Shown here in pieces: positions 14,953 through 23,422 of a stretch of DNA of 64,000 bases. Each line of letters starts with the position of its first letter. Position 1 is the first letter of the stretch. The position numbers and the translations under genes were made by a program. The notes beneath the pieces were generated by a model. The model saw only the letters and a list, made by a program, of their open reading frames with translations. It was not told the origin of the DNA and ran no database searches. The stretch is from positions 225,498 through 289,497 of the forward strand of contig NZ_JARXIA010000006.1 in assembly GCF_031127875.1 (NCBI RefSeq). The letters are read 5' to 3'. The DNA is from Pelagicoccus sp. SDUM812005. Lineage in GTDB: Bacteria > Verrucomicrobiota > Verrucomicrobiia > Opitutales > Opitutaceae.

Positions 14953-16766
14953 GCGTTCGGCTGCGAGCTCAGGATGGATTTGATGGAACGGCAAATGTAG
15001 CGGACTTGCTCTCGTTTCAAGGACGTTCCGGACGGGAGATTTATAGATTGGTCGCCGATGCGTTTCGCATTTTTTTGGGGGGGCGATTGTGGCCTTTTCC
15101 AAATGGAATATTGTGAGATGGCGGGGAATGTAGGCCGAGTATCGACATTGCGCTTGGCTAGCTCTGCGATAAGAGCGTCTCGGGTTATACCCGCTTCCTC
15201 GTCTAGGAATATTGAAGTCATCCAGTAGATGCTACGTGCCCATTCGCATTCTCGATTGAGTTTAAGTAAGGGAAGGTTTGAGAGTTCGTCTTCATACCAG
15301 GAGAAGATCCGTCTCTTCGCTTCAACCATCGCTTCGTTTCTTTGAAGCTGAGCGAGTCCGATGGCGGCTTGTACATTCGACATCTTGTACTTGAGCCCAT
15401 TGTTTTCGATCCAGAATGTTCCGGCCTTGCGTCCTTGGTTCGCGATCGAAGCGGCTGTATCGTAAAGAGCGTCGTCGTTTGTGAGTAGCATACCACCTTC
15501 TCCTGTGACGGCGAGTTTGGCTCCTTGAAAGCTAAATGCTGAAAAATGGCCAAAGGATCCGGTGCGTTGGCCAGCGCATTCGGCACCTATAGAAGGGGCA
15601 GCATCTTCCACCACGAACAACCCGTGCTCTTTGGCTATTGTATTGATCACGTCCATACGAGCGGGGTGACCATATAGGTGAACCGGTATAATTGCTTTGG
15701 TTTTAGAAGTAATGAGGGAACGAAACGAATCGGAGTCGACGCACCAACTGTTGGTTTCGATGTCGCAAAAGACGGGTGTAGCGCCGACGTAGGTTACAGC
15801 GTTTGCGGTGGCTACCCAAGTTAGGTCGGGCACGATGACTTCGTCGCCGGGCCCGATTCCGAGAGCTTTCAGGGCAATGTGGAGGGCGCCAGTGCAGCTA
15901 GAAGTGGCGATTGCATGTTTGACTCCGATGTAATTTGCGAAGGCGGCTTCGAACTCGTTCAGGTATTTCGCCCAGTTGTTGTTCCAGCCTCGTTTGAGCG
16001 CGTCGAAACCGAAGCTCACTTCTCTCTGGGAAATCGAGGGGCCAGCGGTGAGAATTTTTTCATCGGGCTTACCTTGCTCCTTTTGGACGAGAAGCATGTT
16101 GATGAAGAATGCGTCTGGCGATCTGGACGATTTCTCTTCGAAAGGAAGCAGTTGGTGTCCGTTTTCATCTGCTATCCGTTGAAGAGGCGTCTGGGAGTCG
16201 ATCGCAAATCCAAGGTTCTGGTAGAAGCGTAAGGCGTGCTGATTGTCGCTGAGGACACGAAGGTGGATGGATTCGGGCCAGAGTGTTTCTTGAGCCCATT
16301 GGATGAGGGCGTTCATTGCCTCGGACATGATCCCTTGGTCTCCGGGCTCTCCTCGAAGCACGTTGTCGATTTCCATGGAGCAATCGTCATTTAGGCAATT
16401 CGCGAATCCAAGGTGGCCGATTGGCGTGTTGTGCTTGTTGTAGACGATGAAAAGAATACGGTCCTCTGTACCGAGTAGATTGGACCTGAGCCAACGTTGG
16501 GTGCCTTCGGCCGTAACTTTGAACTGGGTCGGGTAGGCGAATTGGTTGGCTGCGCGCCAGTCGGAGATCTTGTTGATCAAGTTTGTATCATTGGAGTGGA
16601 TACGAGATATGGGAATGAGGAGTCCGCCCGATTTGTTTAGGGTAATCGCTCTAGTGAAGGTTTGCTCGAGCGTATCGGCGTTTTTTAAGAAGGCGAACTG
16701 TTCCTTGATGGCCGATTTGAATGTTTCGACCTTTCTTTTTTTGGATCCTTGTAGGGGAGGAGTCAT
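14949..16766 (-). CDS. GNAT acyltransferase fused to DegT/DnrJ/EryC1 aminotransferase
   Basis: 605 aa, two enzymes in one. Residues about 50-225 are a RimJ/RimL-like GNAT N-acyltransferase (QGIMSEAMNALIQWA acyl-CoA loop near 144-157, RVLSDNQHALRFYQNLGF near 170-187). Residues about 238-605 are a PLP-dependent sugar aminotransferase: CTGALHIAL, VEDAAPSIGAE (PLP-contacting Asp388) and the Schiff-base Lys417 in FSFQGAKLAVTGEGG. DegT enzymes aminate keto sugars; a GNAT then N-acylates the amine. Here both steps are fused, so the product is probably an N-acylated amino sugar made from a keto sugar of the adjacent ddhABC pathway. The GNAT donor may be acetyl-CoA or the acyl carrier of the E1/E2/ACP module; that is speculation. 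Confidence 0.87.
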   Translation of the reverse strand: MTPPLQGSKKRKVETFKSAIKEQFAFLKNADTLEQTFTRAITLNKSGGLLIPISRIHSNDTNLINKISDWRAANQFAYPTQFKVTAEGTQRWLRSNLLGTEDRILFIVYNKHNTPIGHLGFANCLNDDCSMEIDNVLRGEPGDQGIMSEAMNALIQWAQETLWPESIHLRVLSDNQHALRFYQNLGFAIDSQTPLQRIADENGHQLLPFEEKSSRSPDAFFINMLLVQKEQGKPDEKILTAGPSISQREVSFGFDALKRGWNNNWAKYLNEFEAAFANYIGVKHAIATSSCTGALHIALKALGIGPGDEVIVPDLTWVATANAVTYVGATPVFCDIETNSWCVDSDSFRSLITSKTKAIIPVHLYGHPARMDVINTIAKEHGLFVVEDAAPSIGAECAGQRTGSFGHFSAFSFQGAKLAVTGEGGMLLTNDDALYDTAASIANQGRKAGTFWIENNGLKYKMSNVQAAIGLAQLQRNEAMVEAKRRIFSWYEDELSNLPLLKLNRECEWARSIYWMTSIFLDEEAGITRDALIAELAKRNVDTRPTFPAISQYSIWKRPQSPPQKNAKRIGDQSINLPSGTSLKREQVRYICRSIKSILSSQPNA

Positions 16767-16772
16767 AGCGAG

Positions 16773-18209
16773 TTAAAAGGACGCGCAGTATGTGTGTATG
16801 GTCTCAGCCATGATTGTAAGTTGCTTCTCGCTGAGGCCCGGGTAGACGCCGATGAACACGGCTTCGTTCATAAGACGGTCTGCGCCTCGTGTGCCGCCGA
16901 CTACGCGGAATGCATCTGGATTGTGCTTCAGTAGGTCCATAAATGCAGGTTGCTTAGTCAGGTTTCCGCCGAAGAGCATCCGGTTTTGTATGCCTTTGCT
17001 TTCGAGGTGGTTGGCGAACTCCACTTTTGTGAAGGGAGCTTCTTTTTTGACCATCAGCATGAAGCCGAACCAGGAGCAGTCGCTTCGGTTACCGCTGTTA
17101 TCCCATTCGAAGCCGTCATTCTTCCAATGGGTGGCGTGGGTGGGCAAAGCGAATTCGAAGAAATTCTGCAGTTTATCGAGGGCAGAACGAAGGAAGTTCC
17201 AATTCCGTTTTCTCTCCTCTATGAAACGGGGCAGCTTTTTTAATTGGGCTAGGCCGATGGCGGCTTGTGGATCGAGAGGCTTGAGGTTGTAGCCGAAGTG
17301 GCTATAGATGTATTTATGATCGTAGCCAGGGGGGAGGTCGCCGCGCTGCCAGTCGAAGCGTTTGCCGCAGGTATCGTCGCAGCCGGATGGGCACCAGCAA
17401 TCGCGTCCCCAGTCTCGAAAGCTTTCTACGAGTTTTCTAAGTCTGGGAGAGCGAGCGATATTGACTGCACCGCCCTCTCCCAAGGTCATGTGATGAGGCG
17501 GATAGAAGGATTGGGTGGAGATGTCGCCCCATGACCCCGTATACTGAGTTTTTGGATCCGTTGTAGAGTTGTTGGAGGAGGTGTAGGCGGAGCCTAGTGC
17601 ATCGCAGTTGTCTTCGATCAGCCAAAGGTCGTGCTTTTGGCAGAAAGAGAGGGCGGACGAAATGTCGAAAGGGTTCCCTAGGGTATGGGCGAGTATGAGG
17701 GCTTTGGTCTTTCCAGGTTGGTAGGCTTCCTCGAGGAGGGAAAGATCCGCGTTTCCGGTGATGGGATCGTTGTCCAAGAGAACAGGAATGCATTGGTTTT
17801 GCACGATAGGAGCGACCGTGGTGGGGAACCCAGCAGCGCAGCTGATCACCTCGTCCCCGGGGAGCAGCCGTTTGTCGCTGGGAAGCTGAGGCGATGTCAG
17901 CGCTGAGATGGCTAGCAAATTTGCGGAGGAGCCGGAATTTGTGAGCACCGAGAAACTGATGTTCAGAAATTTGGAAAGTTCCGATTCAAAGGCTTTTCCT
18001 TCTTTGCCGAGAGTGAGCCAGAAGTCCAATGTCGAGGAAACGGCAGCCTCGACTTCGTCGCAATCGAAAACGCGGCCTCCGTAGGGAATAGAATTCGTAT
18101 CGACTTTTTGGGGATCCCAACCAGGTCGATTTTCAAGATGAGCAAGCTCCGAATACTCGCGAACGAGTTTCAGGATCTCTGCTTTCTTAGTCTCGAGGTT
18201 TTGCTGCAT
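16773..18209 (-). CDS. ddhC: CDP-4-keto-6-deoxyglucose 3-dehydrase (E1, RfbH type)
   Basis: 478 aa, PMP-dependent iron-sulfur dehydrase that removes the C3 hydroxyl of CDP-4-keto-6-deoxyglucose. It keeps the DegT fold but has His240 where aminotransferases have the PLP Lys (YPPHHMTLGEGG), the hallmark of dehydrases. The [2Fe-2S] cysteines are at 271, 273, 277 and 281 (CWCPSGCDDTC followed by GKRF). Length and all motifs match RfbH/AscC. Catalysis needs a flavin reductase (DdhD/AscD), for which no gene is in this window. Located between ddhB and the GNAT-aminotransferase; the stop-to-start gap to ddhB is 9 bp. Confidence 0.95.
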   Translation of the reverse strand: MQQNLETKKAEILKLVREYSELAHLENRPGWDPQKVDTNSIPYGGRVFDCDEVEAAVSSTLDFWLTLGKEGKAFESELSKFLNISFSVLTNSGSSANLLAISALTSPQLPSDKRLLPGDEVISCAAGFPTTVAPIVQNQCIPVLLDNDPITGNADLSLLEEAYQPGKTKALILAHTLGNPFDISSALSFCQKHDLWLIEDNCDALGSAYTSSNNSTTDPKTQYTGSWGDISTQSFYPPHHMTLGEGGAVNIARSPRLRKLVESFRDWGRDCWCPSGCDDTCGKRFDWQRGDLPPGYDHKYIYSHFGYNLKPLDPQAAIGLAQLKKLPRFIEERKRNWNFLRSALDKLQNFFEFALPTHATHWKNDGFEWDNSGNRSDCSWFGFMLMVKKEAPFTKVEFANHLESKGIQNRMLFGGNLTKQPAFMDLLKHNPDAFRVVGGTRGADRLMNEAVFIGVYPGLSEKQLTIMAETIHTYCASF

Positions 18210-18218
18210 TGGGAAGTT

Positions 18219-19349
18219 TTAGATTTGGGCCGCGCGGATTGCTTCTTGGTAGTCTCGGATTTGCTTGCGGGTAAATTCGGCAGGATCGTTCTTCGTTTCG
18301 TAGAAGTTGCGGTACCATTCTACGGTGTAGCGAACCGTTTCCTGAAAGCTGAGTGAAGGTTGCCATCTAAGCGTTGTCGTCGCTTTGTCTGAATTGAGCG
18401 TGAGCGTGTCTGCTTCTGGCTTTGCGGATCTTGACGAGTGGTCCCTCCAGTTCCCGGGCCAGTGTTTCAGGACTTCTTCGACGAGTGATTGGATGTCTCT
18501 TTGTTGGTCGGTCGGCGGCCCGAAGTTGAAGGCTGTAGTGTATTTGGATAAGCTAGCGTCTTTTGCACTACAAAGCGAATTGTAGATTTGATAGCCGAGA
18601 AGGAGATATCCATATAGGGGCTCGAGAACATGTTGCCACGGGCGTACGGAGCTAGGGTTGCGTACTGGGATCGGGATTCCATTGGATAGGCAGCGAGCGC
18701 AGTCGGGTAGGATGCGATGGTCGCTCCAATCTCCACCTCCTATGACGTTTCCGGCCCTTGCGCTTGCTATGCCAACCTTTGTTTGTGGATTGTCAGGAGG
18801 AAAGAAGGAGGCCCGATAGGCGGAAATCGCAATTTCCGCGCATGCCTTGCTGGCACTGTAGGGATCGTTTCCACCTAGCTTATGGTTTTCGGTGAAGGGT
18901 AAGCCATCATTGCTGTTCTCGTAGCACTTGTCAGAGGTTATGAATACGCCAGCAGATCGCTTTCCTGCTTGCCGTAGCGCTTCGAGAATATTGGTCGTTC
19001 CTGCAATATTGGTTTTGAACGTTTCAACGGGCGAGTTGTACGAATGGAGTACGATAGGTTGAGCGGCAAGGTGGAAAACGAGGTCCGGTTTGGTTTTCTC
19101 TACAATTGAAAGGACTTTAGGGAGGTCGTTGATGTCGATCCAGGTTTCGCGAATCGATTCAGATAACCTAAGGATTTGCGATAGGGATGGGGTGGTGGGA
19201 GTGTTATTGCTTAGCCCAATGACATTTGCGCCCATCCCTACGAGCCATTGGCTTAACCAGGCTCCTTTAAATCCGCTATGACCTGTTACTAGGACTGTCT
19301 TGGTCCGATAGAACTCTGATAGCTCGTCAATTTGTAGTGATAGACTCAT
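18219..19349 (-). CDS. ddhB: CDP-glucose 4,6-dehydratase
   Basis: 376 aa from the ATG at 19349, which shares one base with the ddhA stop (TAATG). A longer frame to 19571 lies inside ddhA and is not used. Extended SDR with VLVTGHSGFKGAWLSQWL (Rossmann plus the FKGAWL typical of this enzyme), FHLAAQPIV, the ITSDKCYEN active-site block and YSASKACAEIA (YxxxK). It converts CDP-glucose to CDP-4-keto-6-deoxyglucose. Second step of the 3,6-dideoxyhexose route. Confidence 0.95.
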   Translation of the reverse strand: MSLSLQIDELSEFYRTKTVLVTGHSGFKGAWLSQWLVGMGANVIGLSNNTPTTPSLSQILRLSESIRETWIDINDLPKVLSIVEKTKPDLVFHLAAQPIVLHSYNSPVETFKTNIAGTTNILEALRQAGKRSAGVFITSDKCYENSNDGLPFTENHKLGGNDPYSASKACAEIAISAYRASFFPPDNPQTKVGIASARAGNVIGGGDWSDHRILPDCARCLSNGIPIPVRNPSSVRPWQHVLEPLYGYLLLGYQIYNSLCSAKDASLSKYTTAFNFGPPTDQQRDIQSLVEEVLKHWPGNWRDHSSRSAKPEADTLTLNSDKATTTLRWQPSLSFQETVRYTVEWYRNFYETKNDPAEFTRKQIRDYQEAIRAAQI

Positions 19350-20116
19350 TACCAAAGTTTCCAAGGTGCTTGGCCTTTGTTCCAAATGGACTCTAGTTGG
19401 AGCTTGTCGCGTAGTGTATCCATGGGGCGCCAAAATCCTTGGTGTTTGTAGGCACAGAGTTGGCCTTCTTGGGCAAGGGCTTCGAGCGGCTCGGTTTCCC
19501 AGTGCATGTGGTCCCCCGGGATGAGGTCGATGACTGAAGGCTCGAGTACGAAGAAGCCTCCGTTGATCCACGAATCGTCCGATTGGGGCTTCTCCTTGAA
19601 GTGAGTGACTGCTGGGCCTTCGAGTTCCAGGGCTCCGTATCGAGCGGGAGGAATCACGGCAGTGAGCGTGGCCTTTTTCTTATGCGATTTGTGGAAATCT
19701 ACGAGTTTCTTGATGTTTATATCGCTGACTCCATCGCCGTAGGTCATGCAGAATGATTCGGAGTTTAGGAGATGTTGTACTCGTTTTAGCCTACCGCCGG
19801 TCATCGTATTCTCGCCGGTATCGATGACTGTTACTTTCCAAGGTTCGGGGCTGTTGTCGTGCAGGTGTATTTCCTTGCTTTGCATATCGAAGGTTACATC
19901 TGAATTGTGAAGGAAGTAGTTGTTGAAGTATTCCTTGATGAGGTAGCCTTTGTATCCGGCGCAAATAATGAAGTCGTTGAAGCCGAAGGACGAATAGATC
20001 TTCATTATGTGCCAGAGAATGGGGCGTCCTCCGATCTCGAGCATAGGCTTCGGTTTCGAGTGGGTTTCTTCGCTCAAGCGTGTTCCAAGTCCACCGGCCA
20101 GTATTACGACTTTCAT
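19349..20116 (-). CDS. ddhA: Glucose-1-phosphate cytidylyltransferase
   Basis: 255 aa, the length of RfbF. It shows the nucleotidyltransferase signature ILAGGLGTRLSEETHSKPKP at 5-24, CMTYGDGVSDI (metal-binding Asp) and WINGGFFVLEP. It makes CDP-glucose from CTP and glucose 1-phosphate, the entry to CDP-dideoxy sugars. The order ddhA-ddhB-ddhC is the one found in Salmonella and Yersinia O-antigen loci. It lies 29 bp downstream of the unknown 698-aa gene. Confidence 0.95.
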   Translation of the reverse strand: MKVVILAGGLGTRLSEETHSKPKPMLEIGGRPILWHIMKIYSSFGFNDFIICAGYKGYLIKEYFNNYFLHNSDVTFDMQSKEIHLHDNSPEPWKVTVIDTGENTMTGGRLKRVQHLLNSESFCMTYGDGVSDINIKKLVDFHKSHKKKATLTAVIPPARYGALELEGPAVTHFKEKPQSDDSWINGGFFVLEPSVIDLIPGDHMHWETEPLEALAQEGQLCAYKHQGFWRPMDTLRDKLQLESIWNKGQAPWKLW

Positions 20117-20145
20117 AGCTTTTCGATTTGTTTGTGGGTGTTCGC

Positions 20146-22242
20146 TCAGCTGATGTATAGCTCGAATGGAAGTTCCTTTAGGGAGGTTGATTCTTCTTGG
20201 TCTGGAGGAGGAAATCTTTCGCGGTAGAATTCGTAAATGACGGAGTGTTCTTTGCAGAAGGCGTTTAGCTCTTGGGCTATACCGAAGTGTCCGAGTTGCT
20301 CGCAGGTAATGAGGTAGAGCGTAAGGGCGCAGTAGCTTGCCATATTTCTGGGCTTGAAAAAGTCAGGACTGGATCGATGTGCTCGTTGCAATAGCTCGTA
20401 TGAATTCTCATGGACTCCGGAAAGGGCGCTCAGCATAGCTAGCGTGAATTGGTCGGGGACGGAGGTGCTCCATGTTGAAAGCTTCATTAAGAGGTCCAGG
20501 TGACTTTGGATGTGGTTGCTGTGCCCGCACAGTGCGAGCGTTACCAAAAACAACACCGATAGCTGTTCTTTTCGGTTTGGTAGTTTGGCGCAGGCTTTGT
20601 CAAGGAGGCTTGCTGCTTGCTCGATTGAACCGAGATAGATTGTTGCCGTGATGAGGACTCGATAGTATTCGAATTCTGCTCCGCTTGGATCCGTAGATAG
20701 AACCCGAGAATACATGTCCTCATGATTCGGCTCCGCAGCTTTGCTTGGGTGCTTCCAATGCGATGAGTAGGCATTCCAAATAGCATCGTAAACGAGTTTG
20801 GGTTTCAGCGTTGAGAACAGTTCATCGTCAATTGGTTTTTGAGAAACGAATAGTGAGGTAGAAAGCTCTCTGATGTAGCGCGGGTTCTTCGGTTCTTTTG
20901 ATTGGGCTAAGCGAAAGAGTTTCAACGCCGCTTCGTGTTGACCGGTTTTTCGGCTGGAGAGAGCTATCTCTGCGAGTACGTTAGAGGTTACTCCCTCACC
21001 TAGAATTTCAAGGGCTTTGTCTTCGTTTCCGCATGCTGCGAGCGCATTGCAGTAGTACTGGGTTGATTGGGAACACAGCTCCTCGTCTTTCTCCCTCCAT
21101 TCGAGGATCGGAGCGAACTTCCATTGGGGCTCGAAGAATTGCCAGGCGAAAGACGTGTAGATCCCCTTGGCTAAACTATCATTTCTCTTGTAGGCGCTTA
21201 TGTATTGCAGCGCATTCCCTGCGGATCCTCGATCCAACTCAAAAACCGCTTTTTGGAAAAAGTAGTTTGCGCGATCCTCTTGGGAGGTAGTTGGAAGGTC
21301 TGACTTCAAATCGTACTTTGAATCAAGAGAACTGACTAGGCTTGGGCAATTCGGAGTATTCAGATTTCGAACTAACCAGCTCCAGACCCGTTTTGAGATC
21401 GCATCTTGTCGCGGTGAGTATTGTGGCGAGAGACTCTTTAGAGAGTCGCATATTTTATGAGGGTTCACGGCTCCCAGTTCGAATAGTGAACGGCAGGTAA
21501 AATCAACCAATGACTCGTTCCGGCTGCTTATTGCCAATAGGAGGAAGTCGGAAAGGAAGCGTTTAGGGTACCTGCTTAACCAGTTGAAAAGTTGTGAGTA
21601 GTCCACACTACTATTTTTTATCCAATCCAGAGGGGGGGTGTTTGATATGTGCGCTAGGTACTGAGACTTTTTGTAGGTATTTTGCGGATCATGAGCTTCG
21701 AGGATTTCGAAGAGGTTTAGGGTGCTTTCCAGATTGTGAGCAGTGCTTGTTTGTGCCTCGTGCTCTCGTTTACCAATAGAGAAAGATGGAAAGGATATAG
21801 GCTCTTTTGATATGATTGTTGAGAGTGCCGATTTTATTGAAATATTATCGATAGGCTCGATATTGGCGGTAAAACGTAGGCCTTGGAGAGAGTAGTGTAG
21901 GGTGAGGCTGAGGCTGACTGGCTCTCTGGAAAGGACTATGAGTGATCCTTTGTAAGCGGGAAGTAACCTGAGGAAATTTAGAACTATTTGGTCGCTAGCT
22001 CCGGCTACAATTAACTCATTCCCTGCTAGGGAAAGAAATTCGCTGAGTTCTGTAATTTTTTGGTGTGCGGTAGGCGAAGAAAGTTCAAGTTGTACGCTCG
22101 GACCGAAGTTCTGCTCGATCAAGCCGAGGAGCGTCTGGTATCTGCTCAAGTCTTTTGACGCGGTTTTGTCTACCAGCCACAGCATGCGCTTGGAGTGGTG
22201 CAAAGGGGATGGCGTCTTGTTCGCGTTGTCCGTTTGTTGCAT
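20146..22242 (-). CDS. Unknown protein with helical TPR-like C-terminal half
   Basis: 698 aa, not recognised as a known enzyme. Residues about 15-135 look like an alpha/beta unit (MLWLVDKTAS, then GNELIVAGAS and GSLIVLSREPVS). From about residue 200 it is helical, with repeat-like pairs such as ALKLFRLAQSKEPKNPRYIR and NALAACGNEDKALEILGEG that resemble tetratricopeptide repeats. There is no signal peptide and no membrane segment. It lies in the operon between a GT2-TPR gene and ddhA. It may be a scaffold or a degenerate glycosyltransferase with TPRs. Its composition is still AT-rich, unlike the next gene upstream. Confidence 0.55.
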   Translation of the reverse strand: MQQTDNANKTPSPLHHSKRMLWLVDKTASKDLSRYQTLLGLIEQNFGPSVQLELSSPTAHQKITELSEFLSLAGNELIVAGASDQIVLNFLRLLPAYKGSLIVLSREPVSLSLTLHYSLQGLRFTANIEPIDNISIKSALSTIISKEPISFPSFSIGKREHEAQTSTAHNLESTLNLFEILEAHDPQNTYKKSQYLAHISNTPPLDWIKNSSVDYSQLFNWLSRYPKRFLSDFLLLAISSRNESLVDFTCRSLFELGAVNPHKICDSLKSLSPQYSPRQDAISKRVWSWLVRNLNTPNCPSLVSSLDSKYDLKSDLPTTSQEDRANYFFQKAVFELDRGSAGNALQYISAYKRNDSLAKGIYTSFAWQFFEPQWKFAPILEWREKDEELCSQSTQYYCNALAACGNEDKALEILGEGVTSNVLAEIALSSRKTGQHEAALKLFRLAQSKEPKNPRYIRELSTSLFVSQKPIDDELFSTLKPKLVYDAIWNAYSSHWKHPSKAAEPNHEDMYSRVLSTDPSGAEFEYYRVLITATIYLGSIEQAASLLDKACAKLPNRKEQLSVLFLVTLALCGHSNHIQSHLDLLMKLSTWSTSVPDQFTLAMLSALSGVHENSYELLQRAHRSSPDFFKPRNMASYCALTLYLITCEQLGHFGIAQELNAFCKEHSVIYEFYRERFPPPDQEESTSLKELPFELYIS

Positions 22243-22255
22243 TGCTGATTGGGAT

Positions 22256-23422
22256 TTAGTAGTCGCTGCGGCTGGGCTGGAGACGGAGGGGGTGGGTGGT
22301 GACGGCGGGACGGCTGTTTGGGGCCAGGTTGGTGAGGGCGTCTATGTAGCCGGGGAAAAGAGTAAGGGCCTTTTCGAAGTGTTGTTTGGCTCGGGCGGTT
22401 TCGCCTTGTTGGGCGTAGGCTAGGCCGAGATTGTTGTGCGTATCAGCGGATTGGTGACAGGATAGGCACTTTTCTAGATGGGTGATCGCGAGGGTTGGCT
22501 CTGCTAGGAGTAGATAAAGCGTTCCGCGTGTGAAGGAGCGGCGCCAGCCTTCGGGGAGAGGGTAAGGGCCGTCTGGTTCGAGGATTTGGTTTTCGTCGCA
22601 GTCGCTCGGGCTGGCGGATTCTAGGAAGTCGAGGGCTGCCTGATGGTCTTCGCGGAAGATGGCCATGGAGGTGAGGCCCCAATGCGTGACGCGGTCTGAG
22701 AAGCCAGCGGCTTGGTAGAGAGATTGGACGAAGGTGTAGTCGTGCTTTTGGAGGGCTCGAGCGACCATCTTCTTTTGGCGGGCGATGTTGCGGGAGTCGC
22801 TGCCAGGATAGGCGTACATGCGGTATCCTATTTCGTGGCACACGCCCATTCGGGCCCCGGCAGCGATGAGGCGGAAGACGAAGTCGCTGTCGTCGCCTCC
22901 GAACTGTTCGGCGTCGTATCCGACTTTTCGGGCTAGTTCTACATCGAAAGCGATATGGCCGATGCCGGGCAAGTAGTTGCGTTCGAAGAGGCGGGCTTTG
23001 TCGCGGTTGCTTTGGATAAAGGCCGGAATGGGGAGGTTGCGAAGTTTTTCGCCGGTTTTGCCGTCGTAGAGTTCCTGTGCATCGGAAATGAAGTCAATGT
23101 CCTCGTTTTGGAGGCGATGGTAGAGGCGTTGTACGCGGCCGGGGAGGTAGCAGTCGTCGGCGTCGCACCAGATGCCGTAGCGGGTTTTGACGGCCTCGAG
23201 GCCAGCGTTGCGGGCGTGGGGGACGTTGATGTGTTCGGCGGGGGAGACTACTTTTAGGAGGCTGCCGGCAATGGATTGGGCGCGAGCTACGGTGTCATCG
23301 GAGGAGAAGTCGTCGATGAGGATGATTTGGGCGGTGTCTTGGTCGAGAAGGGAGCGAACGCAGCGTTCGATGGTGGCGGCGGCGTCGCGTGCAGGTATGA
23401 GAATGGTGATGTCTAGCGCCAT
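22256..23422 (-). CDS. Family 2 glycosyltransferase with C-terminal TPR
   Basis: 388 aa. GT-A domain (1 to about 245): ITILIPARDAAATIERCV, ILIDDFSSDDT and the metal-binding WCDADDCYLPG near residue 90, then GGDDSDFVFRLIAAGA as the catalytic-base region. The C-terminal third has a tetratricopeptide motif (ADTHNNLGLAYAQQGETARA, then AKQHFEKALTLFPGY). The coupling of a transferase with TPRs suggests protein contacts within a glycan complex. It overlaps the glf stop by 10 nt. Codon use is markedly more GC-rich than in the genes downstream. Confidence 0.85.
   Translation of the reverse strand: MALDITILIPARDAAATIERCVRSLLDQDTAQIILIDDFSSDDTVARAQSIAGSLLKVVSPAEHINVPHARNAGLEAVKTRYGIWCDADDCYLPGRVQRLYHRLQNEDIDFISDAQELYDGKTGEKLRNLPIPAFIQSNRDKARLFERNYLPGIGHIAFDVELARKVGYDAEQFGGDDSDFVFRLIAAGARMGVCHEIGYRMYAYPGSDSRNIARQKKMVARALQKHDYTFVQSLYQAAGFSDRVTHWGLTSMAIFREDHQAALDFLESASPSDCDENQILEPDGPYPLPEGWRRSFTRGTLYLLLAEPTLAITHLEKCLSCHQSADTHNNLGLAYAQQGETARAKQHFEKALTLFPGYIDALTNLAPNSRPAVTTHPLRLQPSRSDY

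Noticed and set aside
14953..15102. 50-residue extension of the transketolase N-half
   Set aside because: Overlaps the aminotransferase gene; ATGA overlap at 14949-14952 is the natural start.
20146..22242. The 698-aa gene as a frameshifted glycosyltransferase
   Set aside because: The frame is open throughout and no split motif appears in other frames.
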